Of a DNA stretch of 12,307 nt, positions 1 to 6,534 are shown piece after piece. Position 1 is the first letter of the stretch, and the number at the start of each line of letters is the position of its first letter. Origin of the DNA: JAFGKK01 sp049684495 (GTDB taxonomy: Bacteria > Chloroflexota > Anaerolineae > Anaerolineales > RBG-16-64-43); assembly GCA_049684495.1 (NCBI GenBank), contig JBAVFZ010000306.1:1-12307 (forward strand), given 5' to 3'. The notes under the pieces were generated by a model. That model ran no database searches. It worked only from the letters and a program-made list of their open reading frames with translations, and was not told the origin of the DNA. Made by a program: the position numbers and the translations under genes.

Positions 1-50
1 CCCCTACACCCAATTACAAATCACCGGGGTCGCCCCTACACAGACGGAAC
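1..50. repeat. Intergenic repeat fragment with two CCCCTACAC copies
   Basis: The motif CCCCTACAC occurs at 1-9 and again near 34-42, and the stretch ACCGGGGTCGCCCCTACAC lies between them. Read on the minus strand this gives GTAGGGGCGACCCC. That type of G/C-rich intergenic word is often dispersed in cyanobacterial and Chloroflexota genomes. The left end is cut by the window edge, so the full unit cannot be defined. No coding potential was seen here. Confidence 0.35.
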
Positions 51-70
51 ACACCCTTCACAATTATCGG

Positions 71-128
71 TCCTCGTCCATGGTCCAAGGTCTATGGTCG
101 GTGTTCCCATGTTCTATGGTCGGTTCTC
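71..128. repeat. Degenerate heptanucleotide tandem repeat
   Basis: The plus strand reads as successive seven-base words: CATGGTC (79-85), CAAGGTC (86-92), TATGGTC (93-99), GGTGTTC (100-106), an eight-base CCATGTTC (107-114), TATGGTC (115-121) and GGTTCTC (122-128). The word TCTATGGTCGGT occurs twice, 22 bases apart. The array runs into the 3' end of the ABC transporter gene and supplies its stop codon (114-116, minus strand) and last residues. Confidence 0.55.
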
Positions 129-2066
129 CCCCTGCCGGAATTGCGTCTCATATAAATGCTTATACAATCCGTCCGCCCCGATCAGCGTATCGTGCGTCCC
201 GCGTTCGACGATCTTGCCGCGGTCCATAACCAGGATCAGGTCGGCCGAGTGAATCGTGCTCAGGCGGTGGGCGATGACGATGTTGGTCCGCCCGGCCATG
301 ACGCGCTTGAGCGCCTCCTGGATCAGCGCCTCGGATTCGCTGTCCAGGTGGCTGGTGGCTTCGTCCAGGACCAGGATGCGCGGATCCTTGAGGATCACCC
401 GCGCCAGCGCGATGCGCTGCTTCTCGCCGCCCGAAAGGCGGTAGCCGCGCTCGCCGACGATCGTATCATAGCCGTCCGGCAATCCGGCGATGAAGGCGTG
501 GATGTTCGCCGCCTGCGCCGCCTGCTCGATCTCCGCCTGGGTTGCCTCCGTCCTGGCGTAGGTCAGGTTGGTGCGGATCGTATCGTGGAAGAGATACGCC
601 TCCTGGGTCACCATCCCGACCGCAGCCGAAAGCTCCACCAGCCGTATGTCGCGCAGGTCGCGCCCGTCGAGCAGAATCCGCCCGGTGACCGGGTCATACA
701 GGCGCGGGATGAGGTAGGTCAGCGTCGTCTTGCCCGCGCCCGAAGGGCCGACCAAGGCGACCAGCTGGCCGGGCGCGGCGCGGAAGGAGATATCCTCCAG
801 CACCGTACCGCGCGCCTGGGATGCGCCCTCCGCTTCCGGTTCCTCCGGTTCGGTCCCGGCTAAAAACACGCCGGGATGACGGACCGCACCGGGCGTGGAG
901 AAAACCGTCGTGACCGCGTCCATCCCAAAGCGCTTTACGCCGCTGAGCAATCCCCTTTCCTCCGTAGAGTAGAGGAAAGAGACATTCTCAAATACCAGCT
1001 CGCCCTTCACGCTCCGCAGCGGCGGCGCGTCCTTCTTCTGGGGAATATCCTCCGGCAGGTCAAGGACTTCGAACACGCGCTCGAAACTCACAACCGAAGT
1101 GGAGAATTCCACCGGCGCGTTGGCCAGCCCCTGCAGCGCGCCGTACAGGCTGCCCAGGTACGAGCCGAACGCGACAATCGTCCCGACCGTGAACGCCTTG
1201 AGGATGACCAGATACCCGCCGAAGCCGTACACCAGCGAGGTCCCGATCGCGGTCAGGAGCCCCATGAACACGAAAAACGCCGCGCCGATGACCGCCCGGC
1301 GAATTCCCAGGTCGCGCACTTTTCCCGCCCGTTCGCGGAAGCGCGCGCTTTCGTCGTTCGCGCGCCCGAACAGCTTCACCAGCAGCGCCCCGCTGATGTT
1401 GAGCGTCTCGTTCATGTGGGCATTCATGCGCGCGTTGTTGTCCATCTGCCGCCGGGCGATATCCCGCAGGGTTTCGCTCAACCGGCGCGAGACCACGACG
1501 AACAGCGGCAGGATGATCACGCTGATGAGCGTCAGCCGCCACTCGAGCGAAAGCATCACCCCGAGCAGCACCACCCCCTCCACGAAATTGGTGATGATGT
1601 TAACGACCGTGTTGCTGATCGCGTTTTGCGCGCCGACCACGTCGTTGTTGAGGCGGCTCATCAGCTCGCCCACTTTGGTGTTGGTGAAGAAGCGCAGGGA
1701 CATGCGCTGGAGTTTTTCGAACAGCGCCACGCGCAGGTCGTAGATCACGCCTTCGCCGACCCCGGCGTTCAACCGGCGCTGGATAACACCCGCCACGCCG
1801 TTGAGGACCGGAACGAGGAACAATCCAATGGAAAGAATAATCAGCCGCGGAATATCCCCGTCGGGCAGGACGTGGTCGATCATTTCGCGGAAGATCAGCG
1901 GGGAGACGAGCGAGAGCGCCGAGGTGAAAAGGATCAGCAGGAGCATCCCGCCGATTGGCTTCCCATAGGGACGGGCGTAACCCGCCACGCGTATCAGCAG
2001 CGCGCGGGTCACCGTGGGTTGTTTGTCCTCCGGGTTCAACATCGCCATCCGGCCGAATCCGTGCAT
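114..2066 (-). CDS. ABC exporter half-transporter, fused TMD-NBD, with an NBD insert
   Basis: This 650-residue protein has the type IV exporter (MsbA-like) layout: an N-terminal transmembrane domain and a C-terminal ATPase, expected to dimerise in the cytoplasmic membrane and export a lipid, peptide or drug that cannot be told from sequence. Six hydrophobic segments lie near residues 37-59, 72-95, 151-173, 177-194, 256-287 and 292-314. The ATPase has Walker A GPSGAGKTT (440-448), Q-loop Gln488, signature LSGGEKQR (544-551), Walker B ILVLDE (564-569) and H-loop His600, so it should be active. About 50 extra residues (369-420) separate the A-loop Tyr366 region from the next strand, where relatives have a short turn. 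The frame stays open far upstream, antisense to the next gene. I chose the ATG at 2066 because AGGAG sits five bases before it and residues 1-36 look like a normal exporter N-terminus. The gene is divergent from the lipoprotein block. Confidence 0.95.
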   Translation of the reverse strand: MHGFGRMAMLNPEDKQPTVTRALLIRVAGYARPYGKPIGGMLLLILFTSALSLVSPLIFREMIDHVLPDGDIPRLIILSIGLFLVPVLNGVAGVIQRRLNAGVGEGVIYDLRVALFEKLQRMSLRFFTNTKVGELMSRLNNDVVGAQNAISNTVVNIITNFVEGVVLLGVMLSLEWRLTLISVIILPLFVVVSRRLSETLRDIARRQMDNNARMNAHMNETLNISGALLVKLFGRANDESARFRERAGKVRDLGIRRAVIGAAFFVFMGLLTAIGTSLVYGFGGYLVILKAFTVGTIVAFGSYLGSLYGALQGLANAPVEFSTSVVSFERVFEVLDLPEDIPQKKDAPPLRSVKGELVFENVSFLYSTEERGLLSGVKRFGMDAVTTVFSTPGAVRHPGVFLAGTEPEEPEAEGASQARGTVLEDISFRAAPGQLVALVGPSGAGKTTLTYLIPRLYDPVTGRILLDGRDLRDIRLVELSAAVGMVTQEAYLFHDTIRTNLTYARTEATQAEIEQAAQAANIHAFIAGLPDGYDTIVGERGYRLSGGEKQRIALARVILKDPRILVLDEATSHLDSESEALIQEALKRVMAGRTNIVIAHRLSTIHSADLILVMDRGKIVERGTHDTLIGADGLYKHLYETQFRQGENRP

Positions 2067-2101
2067 GGATTCTCCTGTGATCCCGTGATCGGGGCAGACA
2101 C

Positions 2102-2107
2102 ATTGTA
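2102..2107 (-). promoter_or_regulatory. Possible -10 box for the ABC exporter gene
   Basis: The minus strand carries TACAAT (5/6 to TATAAT) about 35 bases before the start codon at 2066. This would give a leader of roughly 30 bases that includes the AGGAG ribosome site. No convincing -35 box is present at 16-18 bases upstream, so the call rests on the -10 alone. Confidence 0.3.
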
Positions 2108-2152
2108 GCCCCAATTCCCCGGGCCACCGCGGCGGGAGGGACAAGCGTCCCC

Positions 2153-2182
2153 TTGATGGCCGGCGGCCAACGTTGATATATT
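2153..2182 (+). promoter_or_regulatory. Predicted promoter (TTGATG-18-TATATT, extended -10) for the SGNH-like lipoprotein
   Basis: TTGATG (2153-2158; 4/6 to consensus) is followed after 18 bases by TATATT (2177-2182; 5/6), preceded by TGA, giving an extended -10. Transcription would begin near 2189, after the first possible ATG of the downstream reading frame (2184). If the promoter is real, it argues for a start further in, at 2214 or 2253. Confidence 0.45.
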
Positions 2183-2252
2183 TATGACCATGAGGATGCG
2201 GCGGCGTTGGGCGATGTCTCTGCTTAAGGCTTGGCCACGCGCCGGCGGCGCG

Positions 2253-3296
2253 ATGCCGGTTCGGCCCGTCTCCGCGCGCGGCCGGGTCACCCCGGTCCGC
2301 TTTGGAATAGCGCTCGCCTTCCTGGCGATCGCCCAGGCATGCAGTCCGCATCCCGCCATGCAAGGCGTTTATGTACTGGGAGTCATGGGGGTCGTCCGCG
2401 ACACCCCGACGCCGACGCCCTTCCAGCCGCGTCCGCCAGCCCGGCTGCTTTTCCCGCGGATCGAGATCGCGTTCGACACCCCCACCGCCACGCCCGATCC
2501 GACTCCCACGCCGGCGCCGCTGGAATGGTACGAGTACCCGATCCTGCCTAGTGTCAGCGACCGCGCGCGCGCGTTGTATGACCTCGGCCTCAGCTTGGGG
2601 AACAACCCGGTGGCGTTTTCGGTGATCGGCGATTGCGAGGCGATCCCGGCGCGGTTCTTCGGCGTGTTCGATTCGAATCCGCCCAATTACCGCCTGGGGG
2701 AGTACGCCTACCTCCAGCCGACCATCGACCGTTTCCATGGTAATTTCAGCCGGATCAGCCGCGCCGCGCACGACAGCTTCACCACGTCCTCGGTGCTCTC
2801 CCCGCTCTGGGCCCATCCGAGCTACTGCATCGCAGGCGAAACCCCGCTGGATTGCGAACTCCGCATCAACCGGCCGAGCATCGCCTTCGTCGTGATCGGG
2901 ACGATGGACTACCTGAACCCGCCGCGCTTCGAACCGCAAATGCGGATCATCCTGGACACCCTGATCGCGCACGGCACCGTCCCCATCCTCTACCTGAAGC
3001 CCAGCAACTGGGAAGGGGATTGGAGCATCAACGCCACCATCGCCCGCCTGGCGTACGAATACGATATGCCGCTGTGGAATTTGTGGCGGGCGGTCCAGCC
3101 GCTGCCCTGGCACGGCCTGCAGGCCGACGGGATGCACCTGACCTGGTGGTACAACTATTTCGACGACCCCTACGCGATGACCTTCGGATTCCCCTGGCGC
3201 AATCTCACCGGGCTTCAATCCCTCGACCTAGTCTGGAATGGGCTGACCGGCTCCCAGCCGTTCGATCCGTCCGGGGCGCCCGCCGGCTCTGAATGA
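2253..3296 (+). CDS. SGNH/GDSL-hydrolase-like lipoprotein with altered active-site blocks
   Basis: This is an exported lipoprotein with an esterase-like fold signature. From the start used here, a basic N-region and a hydrophobic stretch lead to the lipobox AQAC, with the lipidated Cys at residue 30. A Thr/Pro-rich linker (about 51-89) carries the domain off the membrane. Three SGNH blocks are visible in order: FSVIGDC (block I, normally GDS), VVIGTMD (block III, normally GxND) and DGMHLT (block V, DxxH). The nucleophile serine is therefore a cysteine (residue 128) and the block III asparagine is a methionine, while Asp and His are kept. It could be a cysteine-nucleophile variant or a non-catalytic binding domain. 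The start is uncertain. ATGs at 2184 and 2214 are in frame and none has a good ribosome site. I prefer 2253 because it gives a signal peptide of normal length and lies downstream of the predicted promoter. Substrate unknown. Confidence 0.8.
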   Translation: MPVRPVSARGRVTPVRFGIALAFLAIAQACSPHPAMQGVYVLGVMGVVRDTPTPTPFQPRPPARLLFPRIEIAFDTPTATPDPTPTPAPLEWYEYPILPSVSDRARALYDLGLSLGNNPVAFSVIGDCEAIPARFFGVFDSNPPNYRLGEYAYLQPTIDRFHGNFSRISRAAHDSFTTSSVLSPLWAHPSYCIAGETPLDCELRINRPSIAFVVIGTMDYLNPPRFEPQMRIILDTLIAHGTVPILYLKPSNWEGDWSINATIARLAYEYDMPLWNLWRAVQPLPWHGLQADGMHLTWWYNYFDDPYAMTFGFPWRNLTGLQSLDLVWNGLTGSQPFDPSGAPAGSE

Positions 3297-3321
3297 GCGG
3301 ATCCCGCCCCGGTGGATCCGC
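3297..3321 (+). terminator. GC-rich stem-loop just after the SGNH-like gene
   Basis: GCGGATCC (3297-3304) pairs perfectly with GGATCCGC (3314-3321) around a nine-base loop, starting at the base after the stop codon. There is no T-run, so it may be a weak or factor-dependent terminator or a 3'-end stabiliser rather than a classic rho-independent one. Confidence 0.35.
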
Positions 3322-3349
3322 CGGATGTGTCCACATGCACCCGGCTTTA

Positions 3350-3378
3350 TTGCGGCATCCCCGAATTAATGCAATAAT
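3350..3378 (+). promoter_or_regulatory. Predicted promoter (TTGCGG-17-AATAAT, extended -10) for the cysteine-repeat lipoprotein
   Basis: TTGCGG (3350-3355) lies 17 bases before AATAAT (3373-3378; 5/6), which is preceded by TGC, the extended -10 form. Transcription would start near 3385, giving a leader of about 38 bases ahead of the strong AGGAGG and the ATG at 3423. The stretch is clearly more AT-rich than its surroundings. Confidence 0.45.
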
Positions 3379-3422
3379 CAAATGAAATCGGACCGGTGTC
3401 CATTGTCCAAGGAGGATTCCCT

Positions 3423-4820
3423 ATGGAAAGAAAATCACTTTTCCCTGGGATGATCGCCGCGATCCTGCCTCTGATTTTCGCCTCCTGCAATTTTGCCACG
3501 GCCGCGATCAATCCACCGGCCACCCCGCTCCCCCAGACGATCGTCAACAATACGCCGCCCGACATTGTCACCGACATCGCCACCAGCCGCCCGGCCGGCG
3601 ACGCGATTGAGATCCTTTCGGTTTCCCCGCCGGTGCCGGCCGGCATTTCCATCGCCGATCCCGTCACGGTGTATGTGCGCTATAACCTGACCCTTCCCTC
3701 GGGGCTGCTGCAGGTTTGGTTCGAACGGTTTGCGGACGCGGATTGCACCGAAACCAAAGCAGACTCTACCACCGGCGCAACCACCATCGCCGGGACGCTG
3801 GATCCCGTGAATGGAGGCACCCGCGACGCCACCATCTTTGTGCCGCCCCTGCCGCTCCTGGAGACTTTATACGTCGGCGTAGGCGTGCGCTTGTGGACGC
3901 CGGATGGCGGTGCGATCGTTGTCGAAGACATGCGTTACAACGTCTGTTACGCCGTTAATGAACCGCCGGCCGACATGACCCCCTCCTCGTCCGAATCCGA
4001 ACCGATCTCCGGCGCGACGGCGGGAACCGGGGCGATATTGGGAACCGTTTTCAACGACCTCAACGGCTCGGGCCGGATGGAAGCGGGCGAATCGGGCAGC
4101 TCATCCGTCCAGATTATCCTGGCCGATCTGAGTTGCGGAGCGACCCTGGCCTCCACCTGGACGGACGGCGCCGGCAATTTCAGTTTCTTCGGCCTGCCGC
4201 CGGGCACCTTTTGCGTGATGATTTCCTATTCCACAGGGACGGTCTTGCCCGGATACTGGCAGAGGGTTACTGTGCGAGCCAACAACAACTCGTATGCCAA
4301 CTTCGCGCTCCAGCCTGCGGCCAGCCCATCCTCCCCTCCCGCCAGCGGCGGCTATTGCGGAGACGGGACGGTGAATGCCGGCCTGGGCGAGCAATGCGAT
4401 CCTCCGAATCTTACCAACTGCACCGCCTCCTGCCAGACGTATATCGGCTACTGCGGCGACGGTTATGTGGATGCCGGCCTGGCCGAGCAGTGCGACCCGC
4501 CCAACACCACGGATTGCACCGCCTCCTGTCAGACGTACGTCCCCTACTGCGGGAACAGCTTCGTGGATCCTGGCGAACAATGCGACCCGCCCAACCTCAC
4601 CGACTGCACCGCTTCCTGCCAGACATACACCCCCGTCTGCGGCGACAGCTACGTGGATACCGGTTTCGGCGAGCAATGCGACCCGCCAAATGTGGATTTC
4701 TGCACGGCATCCTGCCAGTTATACGTTCCGAATTGCGGAAATGGAACGCTGGAGGTCGGCGAAGAGTGTGATCCACCGAACACCACCAACTGCACCGCCC
4801 AGTGTCAGAACTGGCCGTAA
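3423..4820 (+). CDS. Lipoprotein with SdrD-B-like domain and five cysteine-rich repeats
   Basis: This 465-residue surface lipoprotein starts at the ATG with AGGAGG eight bases upstream; an in-frame upstream ATG at 3396 has no such site. The signal peptide ends in lipobox FASC with lipidated Cys22. Residues 60-176 form a beta-rich domain with Cys108 and Cys175, not assigned to a family. Residues 203-297 resemble the SdrD-B/prealbumin-like fold: the loop FNDLNGSGRMEAGE is typical of its calcium-binding turn, followed by a TDGAGNFSFFGLPPG segment. The C-terminal 155 residues are five repeats of the form CGDG..V..G..EQCDPPN.T.CTASCQ.Y with four cysteines each, close to the Myxococcus cysteine-rich repeat/DUF4215 pattern but with DPPN where DDGN is usual. 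The expected role is extracellular adhesion or binding. Disulfides are likely, since the protein is exported. Ligand unknown. Confidence 0.85.
   Translation: MERKSLFPGMIAAILPLIFASCNFATAAINPPATPLPQTIVNNTPPDIVTDIATSRPAGDAIEILSVSPPVPAGISIADPVTVYVRYNLTLPSGLLQVWFERFADADCTETKADSTTGATTIAGTLDPVNGGTRDATIFVPPLPLLETLYVGVGVRLWTPDGGAIVVEDMRYNVCYAVNEPPADMTPSSSESEPISGATAGTGAILGTVFNDLNGSGRMEAGESGSSSVQIILADLSCGATLASTWTDGAGNFSFFGLPPGTFCVMISYSTGTVLPGYWQRVTVRANNNSYANFALQPAASPSSPPASGGYCGDGTVNAGLGEQCDPPNLTNCTASCQTYIGYCGDGYVDAGLAEQCDPPNTTDCTASCQTYVPYCGNSFVDPGEQCDPPNLTDCTASCQTYTPVCGDSYVDTGFGEQCDPPNVDFCTASCQLYVPNCGNGTLEVGEECDPPNTTNCTAQCQNWP
4353..4817 (+). repeat. Five in-frame tandem repeats coding the cysteine-rich units
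   Basis: Five units of 93-96 bases (31-32 codons) run head to tail to the stop codon of the lipoprotein gene. They begin at codons for YCGDG (311), YCGDG (343), YCGNS (375), VCGDS (406) and NCGNG (437). The first three units are the most alike, sharing words such as GAGCARTGCGAYCCKCC and ACCGCCTCCTG. The last two differ more, so recent duplication is most likely in the 5' half of the array. Confidence 0.85.
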
Positions 4821-4829
4821 AAAAAGAAC

Positions 4830-4849
4830 CCGGGGGTAAATCCTCCCGG
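4830..4849 (+). terminator. Minor stem-loop after the cysteine-repeat gene
   Basis: CCGGGGG (4830-4836) can pair with CTCCCGG (4843-4849), including one G-U pair, around a six-base loop. The tail ACTTTCT is only weakly T-rich. It sits nine bases after the stop codon and just before a much stronger terminator. Confidence 0.3.
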
Positions 4850-4870
4850 TACTTTCTAATCCGAATCAGC

Positions 4871-4908
4871 TTATAGCCGCGATTTGGCATCGCGGCTATA
4901 ATTTTGTC
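4871..4908 (+). terminator. Strong rho-independent terminator
   Basis: TTATAGCCGCGAT (4871-4883) and ATCGCGGCTATAA (4889-4901) form a perfect 13-base-pair stem with a five-base loop (TTGGC), followed directly by TTTTGT. The stem begins TTATA, so it could also act in the other direction. It cleanly separates the cysteine-repeat lipoprotein from the SH3 lipoprotein. Confidence 0.9.
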
Positions 4909-4970
4909 TCCACCCTCATGATGCAGGACCGATTCCATTAATTATGGTATGTTTTTCGAGGAGGAAGTCC

Positions 4971-5720
4971 ATGAAAAAAACAGCTCTGGCACTGTGGACC
5001 GCAATGGTGCTTTCTTTAACCGCGTGCGCGCTGGCCGCGACCCCCGAGCCGACCGCCACTCCCACGCCGGCTCCGCCCACCGCCACCGGCACGGAGGTTC
5101 CCCCCACCCCTGCCGCAACCTTCACGCCGACCGTTACCGTGCTCCCGACCGCAACGCCGTTTGTTCCGTTCAATGCTTTCATCGCCCCCACCGATTCCGC
5201 CAACCTGCGCGCCGGCCCCGGATATCACTTCCTTATCCTGAAGGTGCTGCGTGCGGGATCCCAGGTGCTGCTGCTCGGATGCTCGATGGGAAGCGAATGG
5301 TACTACGTGGAGGCCTACGACTCCACCAAGGGCTGGGTGAATGGAAAACTTATGAAGCCGGCCGCCGATCTGCTTGCCGCGCCGGTCATCGAGCCGGAGA
5401 ATGCCAGCCTCATCCGCGGCCGGGTGCTGGATTCGGCTGGAACACCCATGAGCGGGCTCGTCTTCACGGTCCGGTTGAGCTCCTCCCCGGACGGCCCGGC
5501 CAACGTCGTGATGACGGATGCCAGCGGAGAGTTCTTTTCCTATCAGCCGTATATGGGCGGCGTCTTCACGGTAACCTTCAAGGAAGCCGATTGCAGCAGC
5601 AACGCGTGGTACGACCTGCAATGCATATATTACAAAAAAGGGTACATGGGCATCGTCGCACCGCCCGCCCGGGCCGTCCGCCTGCCGCAGGAAGGAACTC
5701 TGGAATTCACGTGGAAATAA
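4971..5720 (+). CDS. Lipoprotein with SH3-type domain and carboxypeptidase-regulatory-like domain
   Basis: This 249-residue lipoprotein has a short MKK signal peptide and lipobox LTAC with lipidated Cys19. A Thr/Pro-rich linker (about 24-63) follows. Residues 68-130 form a bacterial SH3 domain: the signature NLRAGPGYHF, then VLRAGSQVLLLG and a GWVNGKLM end are typical of SH3_3 repeats, which often bind peptidoglycan or surface ligands. Residues 147-205 (IRGRVLDSAGTPMSG, then TDASGEFFSYQP) match the carboxypeptidase-regulatory-like/prealbumin fold, a small beta sandwich. The C-terminal part carries two cysteines (208, 218) that may pair. The ATG at 4971 has GAGGAGG nine bases before it; the in-frame ATG at 4944 has no ribosome site and would spoil the signal peptide. 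It is probably co-transcribed with the membrane protein gene 43 bases downstream. The role is likely cell-surface binding; no enzyme motif was seen. Confidence 0.85.
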   Translation: MKKTALALWTAMVLSLTACALAATPEPTATPTPAPPTATGTEVPPTPAATFTPTVTVLPTATPFVPFNAFIAPTDSANLRAGPGYHFLILKVLRAGSQVLLLGCSMGSEWYYVEAYDSTKGWVNGKLMKPAADLLAAPVIEPENASLIRGRVLDSAGTPMSGLVFTVRLSSSPDGPANVVMTDASGEFFSYQPYMGGVFTVTFKEADCSSNAWYDLQCIYYKKGYMGIVAPPARAVRLPQEGTLEFTWK

Positions 5721-5763
5721 CCGCCCCCGCGCGGAAATTCATACTCCGAAAGGATAACCGGTC

Positions 5764-6183
5764 ATGAACGCCAAAAACCTGGTCCTCGCAAGCCTGGTCG
5801 GCGCCGTCGCGAGCCTGCTGGCCGTCAACGTGCCGTTCCTCAACCTGGTGAATTTGCTGCTGTGCATCGGCTTCTGGGGCAGCGCGGTGCTCGCCGTCTG
5901 GATCTATGCGCGCATGACCGGACCGGTCACGCTCAAGGACGCGGTGATCGTCGGGTTGGCCACCGGCCTGGCGACGGGCATTCTCGGATTCGCACTGAGC
6001 TTCATCGGGCTGGCCGGCGGCGCGGCGATTGCTAATTCGATCTGGGCGGTCGCGCCGGATGCGAGTGTCGACATCCCGGATGGGTCGGGGGTGGTCTTTA
6101 ACCTGTGCGGGGCGCTGGTCGATATCCTCTTCGGCGGGATCGGCGGCCTGATCGGCGGCGCGCTGTTCCGGAAGAAAGCATAA
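5764..6183 (+). CDS. Small four-helix membrane protein, function unknown
   Basis: This 139-residue protein is almost entirely hydrophobic. Likely membrane segments lie near residues 5-23, 27-49, 58-83 and 108-135. The last contains a glycine-zipper pattern (GGIGGLIGG) and is followed by the basic end FRKKA, which suggests a cytoplasmic C-terminus. A short polar loop (about 98-107, rich in Asp and Pro) precedes it. I do not recognise the family and see no catalytic or ligand motif. AAAGGA lies about 11 bases before the ATG. It follows the SH3 lipoprotein by only 43 bases without a terminator between them, so the two may form a transcription unit. Confidence 0.75.
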   Translation: MNAKNLVLASLVGAVASLLAVNVPFLNLVNLLLCIGFWGSAVLAVWIYARMTGPVTLKDAVIVGLATGLATGILGFALSFIGLAGGAAIANSIWAVAPDASVDIPDGSGVVFNLCGALVDILFGGIGGLIGGALFRKKA

Positions 6184-6331
6184 GGCGAAGCGCGACGCGG
6201 GATCCTGACAAATGCAAAAAGGAATGTATCTGCTCAGGCCGGGAAAAGCGTACACGGATTACCCCGTCCGCATATACCGCTCACGGGGCGGGCACGGAGA
6301 AGAGCCGATTACACGGATTCTTAAAAAATGA

Positions 6332-6366
6332 TTCGGTGTTTTCGGCTCTTTTCGGTGTTTCGGTGT
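6332..6366. repeat. Short tandem TTCGGTGT-type repeat
   Basis: Four consecutive units read TTCGGTGTT, TTCGGCTCT, TTTCGGTGT and TTCGGTGT, with a period of about nine bases. The second unit also forms the right half of a nine-base inverted repeat with 6300-6308, so the transcript could fold into a stem with a 33-base loop. It may act as a weak terminator after the membrane protein gene. Confidence 0.45.
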
Positions 6367-6411
6367 ACAAGAAAGAGAAATCAAACTGAGTAAATACAAA
6401 GGAAGATGGTT

Positions 6412-6466
6412 GTTGCTTCGCCGGATTTGGGGCCAAGGAGCGGCCGCATTTCCTCCTCGCAAAGAC
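6412..6466. repeat. Dispersed palindromic repeat, right-arm copy
   Basis: The segment begins TTGCTTCGCCGG and ends CTCCTCGCAAAGAC. Its terminal 11 bases, CTCGCAAAGAC, are the exact reverse complement of the 11 bases that open the copy at 11841-11851. It matches the right half of the complete copy at 8649-8795 (ATTGCTTCG to CTCCTCGCA) and lacks a clear left arm. Confidence 0.6.
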
Positions 6467-6534
6467 CATTGGCTTAATGCTCATTCTGAAAGATTCATCG
6501 TCGCTCTTCCCGCCGGCGGCCGCCGAGGTTCCCC

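Larger units (their letters stand above)
6184..6534. other. 351-base non-coding spacer with several short repeats
   Basis: No gene with a credible start or domain is present. The stretch holds a ten-base direct repeat TACACGGATT (6251-6260 and 6310-6319), a nine-base inverted pair AAGAGCCGA/TCGGCTCTT (6300-6308 and 6342-6350) followed by T-rich sequence, a tandem TTCGGTGT array, and a right-arm fragment of the dispersed palindromic repeat at 6412-6466. Composition shifts to AT-rich at about 6310-6410. Confidence 0.7.

Noticed and set aside
876..2108. Long plus-strand open frame of 410 codons antisense to the ABC exporter
   Set aside because: Its product is low-complexity, rich in His, Arg, Gln and Glu, with no domain, and it lies wholly opposite a gene with all ABC motifs; it is a GC-driven shadow.
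2067..3218. Upstream extension of the ABC exporter frame to 1034 residues
   Set aside because: The extra 384 residues are Arg/Pro/Gly-rich, overlap the lipoprotein gene on the other strand, and precede a start codon with a good ribosome site and a normal exporter N-terminus.
6105..6389. 94-codon open frame overlapping the end of the small membrane protein gene
   Set aside because: It is out of frame with the membrane protein gene, has no ribosome site, and continues into repeat sequence with no domain.
6412..6466. Possible CRISPR or tRNA-like structure in the spacer before the radical SAM gene
   Set aside because: There are no regularly spaced repeats with unique spacers and no cloverleaf; the signal is explained by one arm of the dispersed palindromic repeat.
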